Positions 54,188 through 64,000 of a stretch of DNA of 64,000 nucleotides are shown piece after piece. The notes beneath the pieces are model-generated. The model saw only the letters and a program-made list of their open reading frames with translations. It ran no database searches and had not been told where the DNA came from. The first letter of the stretch is position 1; each line of letters starts with the position of its first letter. The stretch covers positions 75,196,629 through 75,260,628 of the forward strand of contig OW121741.1 in the NCBI GenBank assembly GCA_933228675.1, given 5' to 3'. The DNA comes from Stomorhina lunata. Taxonomy: Eukaryota > Arthropoda > Insecta > Diptera > Rhiniidae. Made by a program: the position numbers and the translations under genes.

Positions 54188-54417
54188 CTGGGGACACTTT
54201 ATCTGCATGATTTATCCGATCTAGCGAGTATTGACATTCGTATAATAGACTCGTTTATCAGAGCTACAGGTTGGCTTGAATTAGCCTCTCATCGATGGCC
54301 TGGAATGAATTATCTTCGTTCTCTTTTCCACTCTATCCCCTGCAGGTACCACAAAGGGACCGCTTCTAGGACCAAGTGACGCTGACTTAACGTCCGCTGC
54401 CTGCCTAACCTAACCTA
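54188..54417 (+). pseudogene. 3' end of an RNase H-bearing LINE, second truncated copy
   Basis: The frame gives LGTLYLHDLSDLASIDIRII, then DSFIRATGWL, aligning with FLHDLSEISNINIRKIGSFI plus GASGWL at the C-terminus of the copy at 15663-17462. This copy reads through the expected stop for some codons. The 3' UTR shares CAAAGGGACC and GGACC..AAGTGA and ends CTGCCTAACCTAACCTAA. Flanks suggest an imperfect duplication (AAGTAAATTAAA / AAGTTAAAT). It is nested in element H copy 4. Confidence 0.82.
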
Positions 54418-54882
54418 AGTTAAATCGTGATCTGCACATTTCATCAAGCTTCGATCTTTAGCAAAGTTGTTGCGGATGAGCCGACAAAGGTTTCTTAGTT
54501 GGTATGATCTATTGCCGACAGGTGGCGACACTTAAAATTACTCAAAGTTAATTAAATCGTAAACTGTGCATTTGGTCATACTATGATCTTTACCAAAGTT
54601 GTTGCGCATAAGCCGACGAGAGTTTCTTAGTTGGTATAACCAATTTCCAAAAATTATTCAAAATTAATTGAACTGTAAACTATGCATTTGATCATATGTT
54701 GATCGGCAAAAATGAATAACATGATTTAAAATTAATTGGATATTTGTATGCGATGTCTTTCCTATAAATTAATTTATTTGGCTAATTCTCTATACAAAGC
54801 TCCGAGCAAGGCTCGGTCTTCCATTGCTCACATTTAAGTTTATATACGGGGTTGCGTTTAAGTCCCACACTCCCAATATTAA

Positions 54883-55026
54883 GATCGGATTGTGGTATTA
54901 AAAAAACGGGACATACCAGAGAACTGTAGAGAAGACGAGGCTTTCTTACCAATTACAGATGAATTAGAATATGCTGACATGCCTCTAGCCACTTTTAAGT
55001 TCCCAAAGCATAAAAAAGTAAGTTAA
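54883..55026 (+). other. Exon-like ORF ending at a splice-donor consensus
   Basis: A stop-bounded frame without ATG reads DRIVVLKKRDIPENCREDEA, then FLPITDELEYADMPLATFKF and PKHKK. Its composition looks protein-like for a window this AT-rich. GTAAGT, the donor consensus, lies at 55018-55023 right after the Lys codons, and a stop follows in frame. No acceptor is convincing and no neighbour supports a gene. It could be an exon of a host gene, an unrecognised transposon scrap, or chance. Confidence 0.25.
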
Positions 55027-55053
55027 TCTACAAATGTTAGGTGAGTGTTAGAC

Positions 55054-55095
55054 GACTTCTGTTATCCTTGACTCCGAGTGGAGCATAGGGCCTCA
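55054..55095 (-). mobile_element. 42-bp insertion of an RTE-type LINE 3' end
   Basis: The minus strand reads TGAGGCCCTATGCTCCACTC, then GGAGTCAAGGATAACAGAAG. It is flanked by the perfect 10-bp duplication AGTGTTAGAC (55044-55053 and 55096-55105). It is the same tail as the insertion at 28623-28666 and the end of the fragment at 44629-44916. Confidence 0.88.
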
Positions 55096-55105
55096 AGTGT
55101 TAGAC

Positions 55106-57114
55106 TACAAAGTCAGATAAAACATAGTCTGTTTGCAGGGATCTTCACAGTTTCTGATTGGAAGGTGTGGCGACGAGTAGGAGAAGGAGTTCATTAAACA
55201 TCTTGCTCTTAGAAACTCTTATCTCTGAGGAGAACTCGGCGATCTGACTGATTTAAACTTAAATCGATCCAGATGGTTCAGGGTGACACCATTAACTTTA
55301 TAATCTGAGTCTGAATAGTCCAAATAGGAAGAAATATTTGTAAAAACTAACGAATTATCTGCTGTTGTAAATATCTTACAACAATTTTGAATTCTTTTAT
55401 GATAAAATCATTGAGTTGTATCACATTTTTTTTTAACAGAACAATAAGGAATTTATTCAAGAAGTCATGGAAAAAACAACTGCACAACAATAACATATGG
55501 AAATTGTTGTCATCCTTGTGGGGAATAGATAAAAAATTGGATTTATTCTTATAGACATTCATTTGAAATTGGAGGTTACGCATATGCTAATAATGAAGTT
55601 AAAATACAAACATTTATGTTGCCACACATCAGCCATACAGCCATGAAATTATTTCCGTGTTAAGGATACACTCAGGGATACAACGAAGAATAAACCAACG
55701 CACACACATACACATACTTATATACAATCACACAATTTAAAAAGAGCGACAACTTATAAGAGAATTCAAATTTTAAACAGGATTTGAAAAAGAAAGAAAA
55801 AATGTTGCATATACTAGGGGATGATAGATGTACTCGTATGTATTTCAATATTTAAACGTATGTGTTTAGAAATCAATCGGGGGAGGATAATCGTTGTCGT
55901 TTGTGTGAATAATTTTTTTTTTCATATTTTAAATCTTTTGAAAAGAACAAAAAAAGAATTTTCGTATTTATTTGTATCAAAAGCATATTTTCATTCTGGT
56001 AGAACGAATTTTATGTTTTTTCAATAAACATTAAACGATTTTGGTTTTGTAGCTATTTATTTGTTGATTTCAACTCGAATTGTTTGTAACCCTCTTAAAC
56101 ATTTTCCAAGGCATACTCTATTCATGTCGTATCATACCAGCTAAATCTCTAAAGTAGTCAAGAAGGGGAGCAACAGAATGAATGATTGAATGAATGAATG
56201 AACAAAAGTTTTGTGTTTGGTTAAGATTATGATGCTCATTTGTTTATGAATATTGTTTGCATTTTTATATTTTTTGTATTTCTTTTTTCGTTTAGCGCAA
56301 AAAAGTAGCTATTATTTGAATATGAAGAAAGAAAAAGTGAAATCAAATTGTATAACGCGCCTTAAAGTATGCTTCCGTTGTTGTTATTATATTATATTAT
56401 GCTATTGTATTTTAAAAATATTATATAAAGTATGCAGCATTCATTCAGGCGTTTATTTATTTTAATATTTGAAGCATAACCTAAGGCGAGTTATTTTTTT
56501 CAAGAATTTATAGTCAATGTTTTGATATTAAGCATTTCTTTATATTTTTGATATGGATTTCGTTAACATTTTCCATATCTCCTCTAGACACTCAATACCA
56601 CATTCGGAATCATTTCATCTAGTTCTTTGGCTTTTTTCACAGTCCACCTATTTTTTTATATTCCCTTCCCCCTTATATTTTTTTTGTATTATATAATCGC
56701 CAGGAATTCTTACAAAAAAAAAAAAAAAAAAAAAAAAATGAGGCAAATCAATGAGCTGGAAATTTTTTTTTAGTATTATTCTATCAATGTTGTTTTCCTT
56801 TTTCCCTATGAACTGGAATTTCTTTAATTTTTTTTTCTAGAAATGTTTATATTTGTTTTTTTTCTCGGTTCACTTTTAGATGTGAGGATATTCGATTATA
56901 TTATTTGTACTTTTTATTTATATTTTTTTATGTTTGTTTTCATATTTTAAGAAATTTTTAATTTAGCATGAAATTAAAGGAATTCAAAAAATTATACATA
57001 AAAGAGATTATTAAACTTCGAATGCTTAAAACATTTTTTATTGCATACTATAGGGGGGAGTAAGATTTTTTGATTTTTGTTATTGCAATTCGTTGTTTTC
57101 ATATAAGAGGAAAT
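55106..57114. other. AT-rich DNA, no gene recognised
   Basis: Long A and T runs (for example 56714-56738) and no domain-bearing frame. Several short frames (55347-55583, 55821-56027, 56253-56465) encode Phe/Ile/Leu-rich peptides without motifs, as expected by chance in such AT-rich DNA. Confidence 0.45.
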
Positions 57115-58785
57115 TATTCTATTCGATACAAATTTGATGAGGAAAATTGTAGAAATTTTCAAAAATTTCCCATTAAAAATTTTAAAAATTTTCCTATTAA
57201 AAATAGTAAATTTTTGAAAATTTCCTATAAAAATTTTGCAAATTTCCTATAAAAAATAGTAAATTTTCGAAAATTAATAATAGTCAATTTTCAAAAATTT
57301 TATATTAAAAACAGTATATTTTCAAAAATTTCCTATTTAAATTAGTCAACTTTCGAAAATTTCCTATTCAAGATAGTCAATTTTCGAAGTTTCCTATTAA
57401 AAATAGTCAATTTTCGAAAATTTCCTAATAAAAAATAGTTAATTTTCGAAAATTTCTTATTAAAAATAGTCAATTTTGAAAATTTCGTGTTAAAAAGTAG
57501 CAAATTTTCGTAAATATCCTTTTACAAAATAGTCAATTTTCGAAAGTTAATAGGAAATTTTCGAAAATTTATAATTTTTTTTAAAGGAACTTTTCGAAAA
57601 GTGACTATTTTTTTAAAGGAATTTTTTAAAAATTTATTTTTTTTATAGAAAATTAAAAAAAATTGATTTGTTTTTATCGAGCGTTTTTCGAAAATTTACA
57701 ATTTTTTTTATAGGAAATTTTGAAAATTGACTTTTTTCATACAAAATTTTTGAAAATTTACTATTTTTTTATAGGAAATTTTGGAAAATTGGCCATTTTT
57801 TTTAACGAAATTTTCGAAAATTGACAATTTTTTATAGGGAATTTTCGAAAATGGACTGATTTTTTATAGGAAATTTTTTAAAATTGACTATTTTTTTATA
57901 GGAAATTTTCGAAAATTTACTATTTTTTTTTATAGGAGATTTTCGAAAATTTACTATTTTTTTTTTATAGGAGATTTTCGAAAATTTGACTGTTTCAAAA
58001 ATTGACTATTTTTAATAGGAAATTTTCAAAAATTGACTATTTTTAATAGAAAATTTTCAAAAATTGACTATTTTTAATAGGAAATTTTCGAAAATTTACT
58101 ATTTTTTTATAGGAAATTTTCGAAAATTTGATTGTTTTTAATAGGAAATTTTCAAAAATTGACTATTTTTAATAGGAAATTTTCAAAAATTGACTATTTT
58201 TAATAGGAAATTTTCGAAAATTAACTATTTTTAATAGGAAATTTTCGAAAATTTACTAGTTTTTTATAGGAAGTTTTCGAAAATTGACTTTTTTAACAGA
58301 AAATTTATTATTTTTAATAGGAAATTTTCGAAAATTGACTATTTTTAACAGGAAATTTTCGAAAATTGACAATTTTTAATAGGAAATTCTCGAAAATTGA
58401 CTACTTTTAATAGGAAAATTTCGAAAATTGACTATTTTTAATAGGAATTTTCGAAAATTGACTATTTTTAATAGGAAAATTTCAAAAATTGACTATTTTT
58501 AATAGGAAATTTTCGAAAATTTACTATTTTTTTATAGGAAATTTTCGAAAATTTGATTGTTTTTAATAGGAACTTTTCTAAAATTTACTAGTTTTTTATA
58601 GAAAATTTTCGAAAATTGACTACTTTTAATAGGAAATTTTCGAAAATTGACTATTTTTAATAGGAAATTTTCGAAAATTTACTATTTTATATAGGAAATT
58701 TTTGACAAATTGACTATTTTTAATAGTAAATTTTCGAAAATTGACTATTTTTAATAGGAAATTTTTAAAAATTTACTATTTTTAA
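57115..58785. repeat. 31-bp AT-rich satellite, left part of the array
   Basis: The unit has the form GAAAATTGACTATTTTTAAT then AGGAAATTTTC. The unit junction AATTTTCGAAAATT is a perfect 14-bp palindrome. Until about 57560 the units read in the reverse orientation (CCTATTAAAAATAGTCAATT); from about 57590 they read forward, so the array is two opposed blocks. The right edge is the poly(A) tail of LINE B. Units vary in T-run length and in TTTACT/TTGACT. Confidence 0.95.
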
Positions 58786-58786
58786 T

Positions 58787-58817
<31 letters not shown>

Positions 58818-58866
58818 TTATTTATTTATTAAAGATTTAATATTACAATTCAAATTTTGTGTATAA

Positions 58867-58894
58867 CCCGCGAAGCCAAAGGCTTGTCTGCAGG
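58867..58894 (-). promoter_or_regulatory. 3' UTR stem-loop of LINE copy B
   Basis: The stem AAGCC/GGCTT (58873-58877 with 58881-58885), with outer stem cccgc/gcagg (58867-58871 with 58890-58894), matches the hairpin of copy A (54-82) in structure and position. The loop differs (AAA here, ATTT there). It is a candidate RT recognition element. Confidence 0.6.
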
Positions 58895-58933
58895 TTTTTA
58901 TAACTTATCTATGTTTTAGTAATTTTTGTAATT

Positions 58934-61900
58934 TCATTGCGAGGATAAAAAAAAGTTTTTAAGTATTTTTTTCTTTTTGTGATTTGTAACCAAATTCTCC
59001 ACTAAATTATATGGTAATTCATTGTATAATGTTGGTAAAGTAACTGGCAGAGTACGGTCCCCATATCTATTTTTTGTGGTGGTGACCTTAAATCTTCCTT
59101 CCGAGCGAAGACGTGTTCTGTATCGGTGATCAATTTTGTGTAGCAGCGTGCTGTCATGGAGTTCAGTAAGAACTGTAAGACGATAGATGTTTTTGATGTT
59201 TAATATTTTTAAATCTCTTGTCAGGTTTTTGGTGTGCATGTTGTTGGTGGCATTGTTTATCTGACTTGTGTTGTTGCTGATGTTGTTTGTAAATGTGTTA
59301 TTAGTACTATTGTTATGAGTTGTAATTTCAGTATTGTTGTTGATTTGTGTATTGCTGACTATAGTGATTGCGTTGTTGTTGCTCGTTGTGTTGTTGTTGC
59401 TCGTTGTGTTGTTGTTGCTGGTTGTATTGATGTTGCTCGTTGTATTATTGCTGTTGCTAGTTGTATCGTTGTTGTTGCTTGTTGTATTGTTGTTGCTTGT
59501 TGTATTATTGTTGCTAGTTGTATTATAGTTATCTCTAGTTGTATTGTTGTTGTTGGTTGTATTGTTGATGTGGCTGCTGTTGATCATATAATTGTTATGT
59601 TCACTGTTTTTGTAATGATAGTGTTGTTTTTGCCATAGAATTTTAAGTACGCGGTTTTGAGTGTTTTGTAATGTTTTACAATGTGATGAGTTTCCCCATG
59701 CAGTTATGCCATGTCTTAGATATGATTCTACTAGTGCAAAATAGGCCTGGCGTAGCACGTTATATGATGCAGAATAGCTAAGATGGTAGAGTGAAAAGGC
59801 AGATTTACGAAGTTTTTTTTGCAGTTCACGTATATGAATCCTCCACTTAAAAACATTGTCTACATGTACCCCTAAGTATACATAGCAATTCACTTGTTCA
59901 ATTTTGGTTGTGCAGCTATCGTTTATATGATTTGTTTTATTATGAATACATTCTATGCTATGGTATTTTAAATCAATGTTGGCTTTAATCATGTTCGGTT
60001 GTCTTATATGCATGATTTTTGTTTTAGATGCGTTAATGACTAAGCCATTGTCGTGGCACCATTGACATACCACATCTAGTTTTTGTTGCATTTTTTCTAT
60101 TGCTACATCAATATTTTTGTGTGTAACAATAATCGCTGTATCATCGGCGTAGGCGTATGTGTAACAATCGGTTAAAGTGTTAAGCATATCGTTTGCATAA
60201 ATAAGATAGAGTATAGGTCCAAGTTTGGAACCTTGTGGAACTCCATGTCTTATTATAATCTCTTCACTTAGTTTGTTGTTAATTTTAACACGATACGATC
60301 TAAGCTTGAGATACTCTTCGAACCATGAGAGTGCTATTCCTCTGACACCACATCTCTCAAGGATATTTATTAGTTTCGGATGTGATAAGGTATCAAATGC
60401 CTTACTGAAATCTATGTAAAGAACTAGGCAGTGTTCAACTTTGCTGAGAGCGTTGTTTACAGTGTTGGCGAATTGTCCTAATAGTTGGTTTATGTTTTTT
60501 TCTTTTTGAAAACCGTATTGACTTTTGTTGATAATGTTGTGTTTTTTTAAAAAGATATTAAGTCTTTTGACTATTATTTCCTCTAGTACCTTTTCTAAGA
60601 CTGGTAGGATCGATATGGGCCTATAATTGTTCACATTGTCTTTCTGTCCACTTTTGTATATGGGGCGTATTATACTTGTTTTTAGCATTTTCGGAATTAT
60701 AGCTGAGGTTATACTTAGGTTTATGATTGATGTTATAATTGGTGTAAGAGTTATAGCATTGTTTTTTATATCTTGGGGTCTTATTCCATCAAATCCTGGA
60801 CTTTTTCTTATGTTAAGTTTATTTAAAATATTAAAAATTTCTAATTCATTTGTATTAGTGATGTAAATTGAATTTTGTAGTGTTATAGCACGATTAATAT
60901 TACATGTTACAACATCGCAAGTATGTATAATGTTAGTTACATTTTCTTTAAAATTTATTGCAAAATTTTGCAATGTAATATCGAAAATTTGATTTTTAAA
61001 ATTTTTTAATATTGTTTCATCAATTGTTTTTAATGTTTTACCTCTTATTTCATTTATTATTTGCCAAGTTGCCCGAGGATCATTACGGTTTTCGGCAAAT
61101 TTTTGACGATAATAACTATTTTTTGCATATATAATTTTATTATTTAATTTATTTCTATATTGTTTATATTGTAATTCATAATAATAATTGTTTTTATTGT
61201 TTTTCCACTTTTTAAAAAGTTTATCCCTATATTCGCAAGACTTTACTAACTCTTCACTGATCCATGGTTTTGTAGATCTTTTCTTAACTGGTTTTTTATT
61301 TACTTTTGCAATTTCATAAATTTCATTAAATTTTTTATTTATATAATTAAATGAAACATTAACATCATTGTGATTAATTAACTGATTCCAATTTATGTCA
61401 CTTATCATTTTATTTACTATGGAACCACTAATGTGTGTCTCATTATTGGAGCAGTTTGGGGATCTCTGTTGGTTTGTTATTTGGTTTGATGCAACATGTT
61501 CGATGCAACAAAATAAAGAGTAGTGGTCCGATATATTTGTTTTAATAACCGCTGTGTTGACAGTCGTTTTTGCTTCCATAATTTTAGCTAAACAATGGTC
61601 AATACAAGTTTGTGTGTTATTTTTCACATCGATTCGTGTTGGTTCATTTATACCGATCTGCAACCCGTTTGACATACACATATCTAAATAATTCGAGACT
61701 ACATTATTATCACACAGAATGTCAATGTTTATGTCACCCACGATTATTACATTTCTTTTTGCTCTGATTTGTTTGATCACTTTTTCTAGCTCAGTTACGA
61801 ACATGTAATTATTTAAATGAGGGGGGCGATATATTGCCAAGAGGGAAAGGGGTGTGTTGTTTACTTCTGCTTCTATTTGAATAAGTTCGAAGGAGACAGT

Positions 61901-62218
61901 TTTAATTTTTGTTTGTACAAAGTTAGTGTTTTCTTTTACATATATAACAATACCCCCGCCTTTACCCTTTTCTCTGTTTAAAAAAATAGAATTGAAACCA
62001 TGTATGTTGTAAAAATTGTTTTCTTCTTCAGTTATGTTTGTCTCAACCAGAACGATAAAACGTATTTTGGATAAAATATTGTTAGTTGTTGTTAAAAAGT
62101 TTTGAAAATGTTTTCTTAGTGAACGTATGTTCATATATACCAGCGAAAAAGGATAACTTAAATATTTATTATTAATTTGACTAAAAAAGTCGTATTTTAA
62201 TGTTTTTATTGTTTCCAT
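58934..62218 (-). CDS. LINE B ORF2: endonuclease and reverse transcriptase
   Basis: 1094 residues. Endonuclease motifs: VYMNIRSLR, LVETNITEE, GGGIVIYV, LAIYRPPH, VGDINIDI, CIDHCLAK and SDHYSLF. RT motifs: IRPIYKSGQ, YRPISILP, YGFQKEKN, LYIDFSKAFDTLSH, GVPQGSKLGPILY and YAYADDTAI near residue 689. A low-complexity insert at about residues 860-998 is dominated by Asn-Thr-Thr-Ser-Asn repeats. The C-terminus (ILNIKNIYRLT...VTLPTLYNELPYN...FFLSSQ) is conserved with copy A. The start codon lies 28 bases after the ORF1 stop. No inactivating change is visible. Confidence 0.9.
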   Translation of the reverse strand: METIKTLKYDFFSQINNKYLSYPFSLVYMNIRSLRKHFQNFLTTTNNILSKIRFIVLVETNITEEENNFYNIHGFNSIFLNREKGKGGGIVIYVKENTNFVQTKIKTVSFELIQIEAEVNNTPLSLLAIYRPPHLNNYMFVTELEKVIKQIRAKRNVIIVGDINIDILCDNNVVSNYLDMCMSNGLQIGINEPTRIDVKNNTQTCIDHCLAKIMEAKTTVNTAVIKTNISDHYSLFCCIEHVASNQITNQQRSPNCSNNETHISGSIVNKMISDINWNQLINHNDVNVSFNYINKKFNEIYEIAKVNKKPVKKRSTKPWISEELVKSCEYRDKLFKKWKNNKNNYYYELQYKQYRNKLNNKIIYAKNSYYRQKFAENRNDPRATWQIINEIRGKTLKTIDETILKNFKNQIFDITLQNFAINFKENVTNIIHTCDVVTCNINRAITLQNSIYITNTNELEIFNILNKLNIRKSPGFDGIRPQDIKNNAITLTPIITSIINLSITSAIIPKMLKTSIIRPIYKSGQKDNVNNYRPISILPVLEKVLEEIIVKRLNIFLKKHNIINKSQYGFQKEKNINQLLGQFANTVNNALSKVEHCLVLYIDFSKAFDTLSHPKLINILERCGVRGIALSWFEEYLKLRSYRVKINNKLSEEIIIRHGVPQGSKLGPILYLIYANDMLNTLTDCYTYAYADDTAIIVTHKNIDVAIEKMQQKLDVVCQWCHDNGLVINASKTKIMHIRQPNMIKANIDLKYHSIECIHNKTNHINDSCTTKIEQVNCYVYLGVHVDNVFKWRIHIRELQKKLRKSAFSLYHLSYSASYNVLRQAYFALVESYLRHGITAWGNSSHCKTLQNTQNRVLKILWQKQHYHYKNSEHNNYMINSSHINNTTNNNNTTRDNYNTTSNNNTTSNNNTTSNNNDTTSNSNNTTSNINTTSNNNTTSNNNTTSNNNAITIVSNTQINNNTEITTHNNSTNNTFTNNISNNTSQINNATNNMHTKNLTRDLKILNIKNIYRLTVLTELHDSTLLHKIDHRYRTRLRSEGRFKVTTTKNRYGDRTLPVTLPTLYNELPYNLVENLVTNHKKKKILKNFFLSSQ
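59330..59570. repeat. In-frame minisatellite coding the Asn/Thr-rich insert of ORF2
   Basis: The plus strand shows repeated GTTGTTGTTGCTCGTTGTAT-like units of 15-24 bp, always in multiples of three. They translate on the minus strand as NNNTTSNNNTTS. Unit order and length vary, which points to repeat expansion inside a coding region that stayed open. Confidence 0.85.
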
Positions 62219-62246
62219 TTTTTATAACTTTTACAATTTATTTATC

Positions 62247-63275
62247 TTAAAAATCATTATTTATTAATTCAATATCGGCTGTGTTGTTAATCATTATTAT
62301 TGGGGAATTTTCATTTTTTCGTACACATATCGATCCATTTCTAACCCAGACGAATTTAAAGTTACAGTCTTTAGCTTTAATTTTGGCGGACCATAGCAAA
62401 CGACGATTAAAGGCTGTTAACTGATCATTTACGTATATGAATTTGTTATCTGTATTAATATCTGCATTTAATACGCTTCCATCTATTCTGTGCCGCTTAA
62501 TTTTCCTCATGAACTCATTTTTCTTAATAAGTGTCGTAAATTCGATGATCGTTTTGTTATCAGCTTTTTGGACACGATAAGCATTGTTGATATCCAGTCG
62601 GGTTATCTCAACATCTAATGAGGATGCAATAGTTGTTATGATTTCATTTGCAGTTAAATTCGGATTCATAACATTTTTTATTTCAATATTGTTTTTTAGC
62701 AATGATTGATCCATTTTGTGAGCAAACGTATCTATAAGATTGATTTTTTCATCTTGTTTTTTTTCTCTCTCATAGAAATCACTCACTTGTGTTGCTAATG
62801 TTGTGATCGATGAAGTCATAGCTTGTATAGCGCTTTGTAACTCAGATATAACATTCGAATTTTGAACATTATTTTCAACAACAGTTTTGTTCAAGGCCTC
62901 AATAGACATTTTTATGTCTTTTAATTCCGATTGCACCGATATCAAGTTCGAGTTGATTGCACTTTGCGAAAGAGAATCTTTAAACTTTTTACTTGAGTTT
63001 TCTTTATCATTGTCATCTTGTCTTCCTTTTTTTTGCTGGGATATTTCATCAGACGACGTGGTTGCATTGTTTTTGTTCGATTCAGACACACTTCTTTCCC
63101 TACATCGTTGGCACCTCCATTCTTGTTTTCTTGTGCTGTGCATGCTGTTGTATGTTGGCTCAGTAAGAGGACAGCAAGGGGAGAAGTGGTAATTGGAATT
63201 ACATTTGAAACACTTGACATATTTAGTTGTTATTATGTTCGAATTGCAATCGTTGCATAGGACTTGATTACTCAT
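62247..63275 (-). CDS. LINE B ORF1: PHD-finger/coiled-coil RNA-binding protein
   Basis: 342 residues. PHD-like C4HC3 finger at residues 7-58 (C7, C10, C22, C25, H30, C34 or C35, W53-x-C55-x2-C58), a Ser/Asn/Lys-rich linker, a predicted coiled coil at about 95-190, and the conserved C-terminal domain: LDINNAYRVQ, FIYVNDQLTAFNRRLLWSAK, FKFVWVRNGSICVRKNENSP. It matches copy A over its length, with the same spacing to ORF2. The ATG at 63275 is the first in frame. Intact. Confidence 0.85.
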   Translation of the reverse strand: MSNQVLCNDCNSNIITTKYVKCFKCNSNYHFSPCCPLTEPTYNSMHSTRKQEWRCQRCRERSVSESNKNNATTSSDEISQQKKGRQDDNDKENSSKKFKDSLSQSAINSNLISVQSELKDIKMSIEALNKTVVENNVQNSNVISELQSAIQAMTSSITTLATQVSDFYEREKKQDEKINLIDTFAHKMDQSLLKNNIEIKNVMNPNLTANEIITTIASSLDVEITRLDINNAYRVQKADNKTIIEFTTLIKKNEFMRKIKRHRIDGSVLNADINTDNKFIYVNDQLTAFNRRLLWSAKIKAKDCNFKFVWVRNGSICVRKNENSPIIMINNTADIELINNDF

Positions 63276-63550
63276 TGTTATTATTATTATTTTTTTTTTT
63301 TTTGATTTGCTTATTTTTATATTCTTAATATTTTCAAAATTTTTTGTGTTTTTTAATATGTATATTTATGTTATTTGAGAAATAATTTTTTAGTATTTTT
63401 CTTGAAAACTAACTTTAAATATAATTTTTTAGAATTTTATTTTAGGCAATCTTAAAGGTTTTTTTTTTCACTTTTTATTTAGTTAAATTTTGATAATTTT
63501 AGAAACTCTCTTTTAGTATAAAAACAGTGTTTAATCGGGACGTTGCAAAA

Positions 63551-63580
63551 AACACGACCGCTCGCAACGAAAGAAGTGTA
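63551..63580 (-). promoter_or_regulatory. LINE B 5' terminal motif, candidate internal promoter
   Basis: The element begins near ACACTTCTTTCGTTGCGAGC, then GGTCGTGTTTTTT. CGTTGCGAGCGG and CGTGTTTTT are shared with copy A at the same terminus. If the first A is +1, CGAGCGG lies at about +16 to +22, close to where the MTE core element acts. Confidence 0.5.
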
Positions 63581-64000
63581 ATAATAGGAAATTTTCGAAA
63601 ATTGACTATTTTTAATAGGAAATTTTCGAAAATTGACTATTTTTTTTATAGGAAATTTTCGAAAATTGACTATTTTTTTATAGGAAATTTTCGAAAATTT
63701 ACTATTTTTTTATAGGAAATTTTCGAAAATTTACTATTTTTTTATAGGAAATTTTCGAAAATTTACTATTTTTTTATAGGAAATTTTCGAAAATTTACTA
63801 TTTTTTTATAGGAAATTTTCGAAAATTTACTATTTTTTTATAGGAAATTTTCGAAAGTTAACTGTTTTTTTATAGGAAATTTTCGAAATTTTTTTTTTAT
63901 AGGATATTTTCTAAAATTTACTAATTTTTGAAAGGAAATTTTCGAAAATTAACTATTTTTTTTATAGGAAATTTTCAAAAGTTTACTAGTTTTTTATAGG
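63581..64000. repeat. 31-bp AT-rich satellite, right part of the array
   Basis: Forward-oriented units (ATAGGAAATTTTCGAAAATT with TTACTATTTTTTT) resume right after the 5' end of LINE B and run past the window end. With 57115-58785 they form one array that the LINE interrupted. Confidence 0.95.

Larger units (their letters stand above)
58786..63580 (-). mobile_element. Non-LTR retrotransposon copy B (same family as A), full length
   Basis: 4.8 kb: 5' leader (63276-63580), ORF1 (62247-63275), ORF2 (58934-62218), 3' UTR with conserved hairpin, and a 22-base poly(A) tail (58786-58807 on the plus strand as T). It is inserted in the 31-bp AT-rich satellite, which continues on both sides; a duplication of TAAT or similar cannot be fixed because the target is repetitive. 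Both ORFs are open. Protein similarity to copy A is clear throughout, but nucleotide divergence is large, so these are separate lineages. Confidence 0.93.

Noticed and set aside
55347..56465. Several 60-80 codon Phe/Ile/Leu-rich frames
   Set aside because: Typical chance frames in very AT-rich DNA, with no motifs or signal of conservation.
59234..59638. Plus-strand Val/Cys/Ile-rich frames opposite LINE B ORF2
   Set aside because: Shadow of the Asn/Thr-coding minisatellite on the other strand.

Overview
The window reads as AT-rich heterochromatin or large intergenic/intronic DNA from an insect, most probably a fly (Diptera, perhaps calyptrate). Evidence: non-LTR retrotransposons with PHD-finger ORF1 proteins, an RNase H-bearing LINE with a TTAGG-like tail, several Tc1/mariner lineages, and dispersed short repeats of the type common in fly genomes. 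I recognise no conserved host gene. Nearly every supportable feature is a mobile element, a tandem array, or a relic of one.

Layout. 1-4.77 kb: LINE copy A, minus strand, with intact ORF1 and ORF2. 4.77-8.82 kb: an almost perfect 11-bp satellite (about 368 units) touching the 5' end of LINE A. 8.8-15.2 kb: quiet DNA with a decayed LINE fragment, a 31-bp minisatellite and decayed mariner pieces. 15.2-20.5 kb: a five-level nest: a mariner relic split by an unclassified segment, which holds a hAT-type non-autonomous element, which holds a truncated RNase H LINE and a nearly intact Tc1-like element. 20.5-23 kb: LINE and MITE fragments. 23.8-34.6 kb: repeat family Q, a mariner, two Helitron-like elements, and an inverted pair of sequences matching the hammerhead ribozyme core. 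34.6-42.5 kb: tRNA-like sequences, a fold-back element, an AT-rich satellite in opposed orientations, nested Tc1/mariner relics, a long CAGA microsatellite and a degenerate array of about 135-bp units. 42.9-48 kb: repeat family P, SINEs and an RTE-type fragment. 48.1-52.7 kb: a second family-Q element carrying a mariner, a piggyBac-type MITE, a Helitron-like element (itself carrying a GGCC-ended MITE) and a tRNA-derived SINE. 53.1-55.1 kb: a fourth Helitron-like copy, a LINE 3' fragment, one exon-like ORF and a 42-bp RTE-tail insertion. 57.1-64 kb: a 31-bp AT-rich satellite interrupted by LINE copy B (58.79-63.58 kb, both ORFs intact).

How the parts work together. LINEs A and B are diverged members of one family. 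Each encodes an ORF1 protein (PHD finger, coiled coil, conserved C-terminal nucleic-acid-binding domain) and an ORF2 protein (endonuclease plus reverse transcriptase). They share a 5' leader motif, a 3' terminal hairpin, and an unusual Asn/Thr/Gln-rich insert in ORF2. The other autonomous elements are broken: each full-length mariner copy has a single stop, at different places, and the Tc1-like ORF is frameshifted near its end. The non-autonomous families (P, Q, H, MITEs, SINEs) presumably used enzymes encoded elsewhere. Related elements provide natural empty sites that support the insertion calls. Domain and family calls come from reading motifs by eye; no database search was run.
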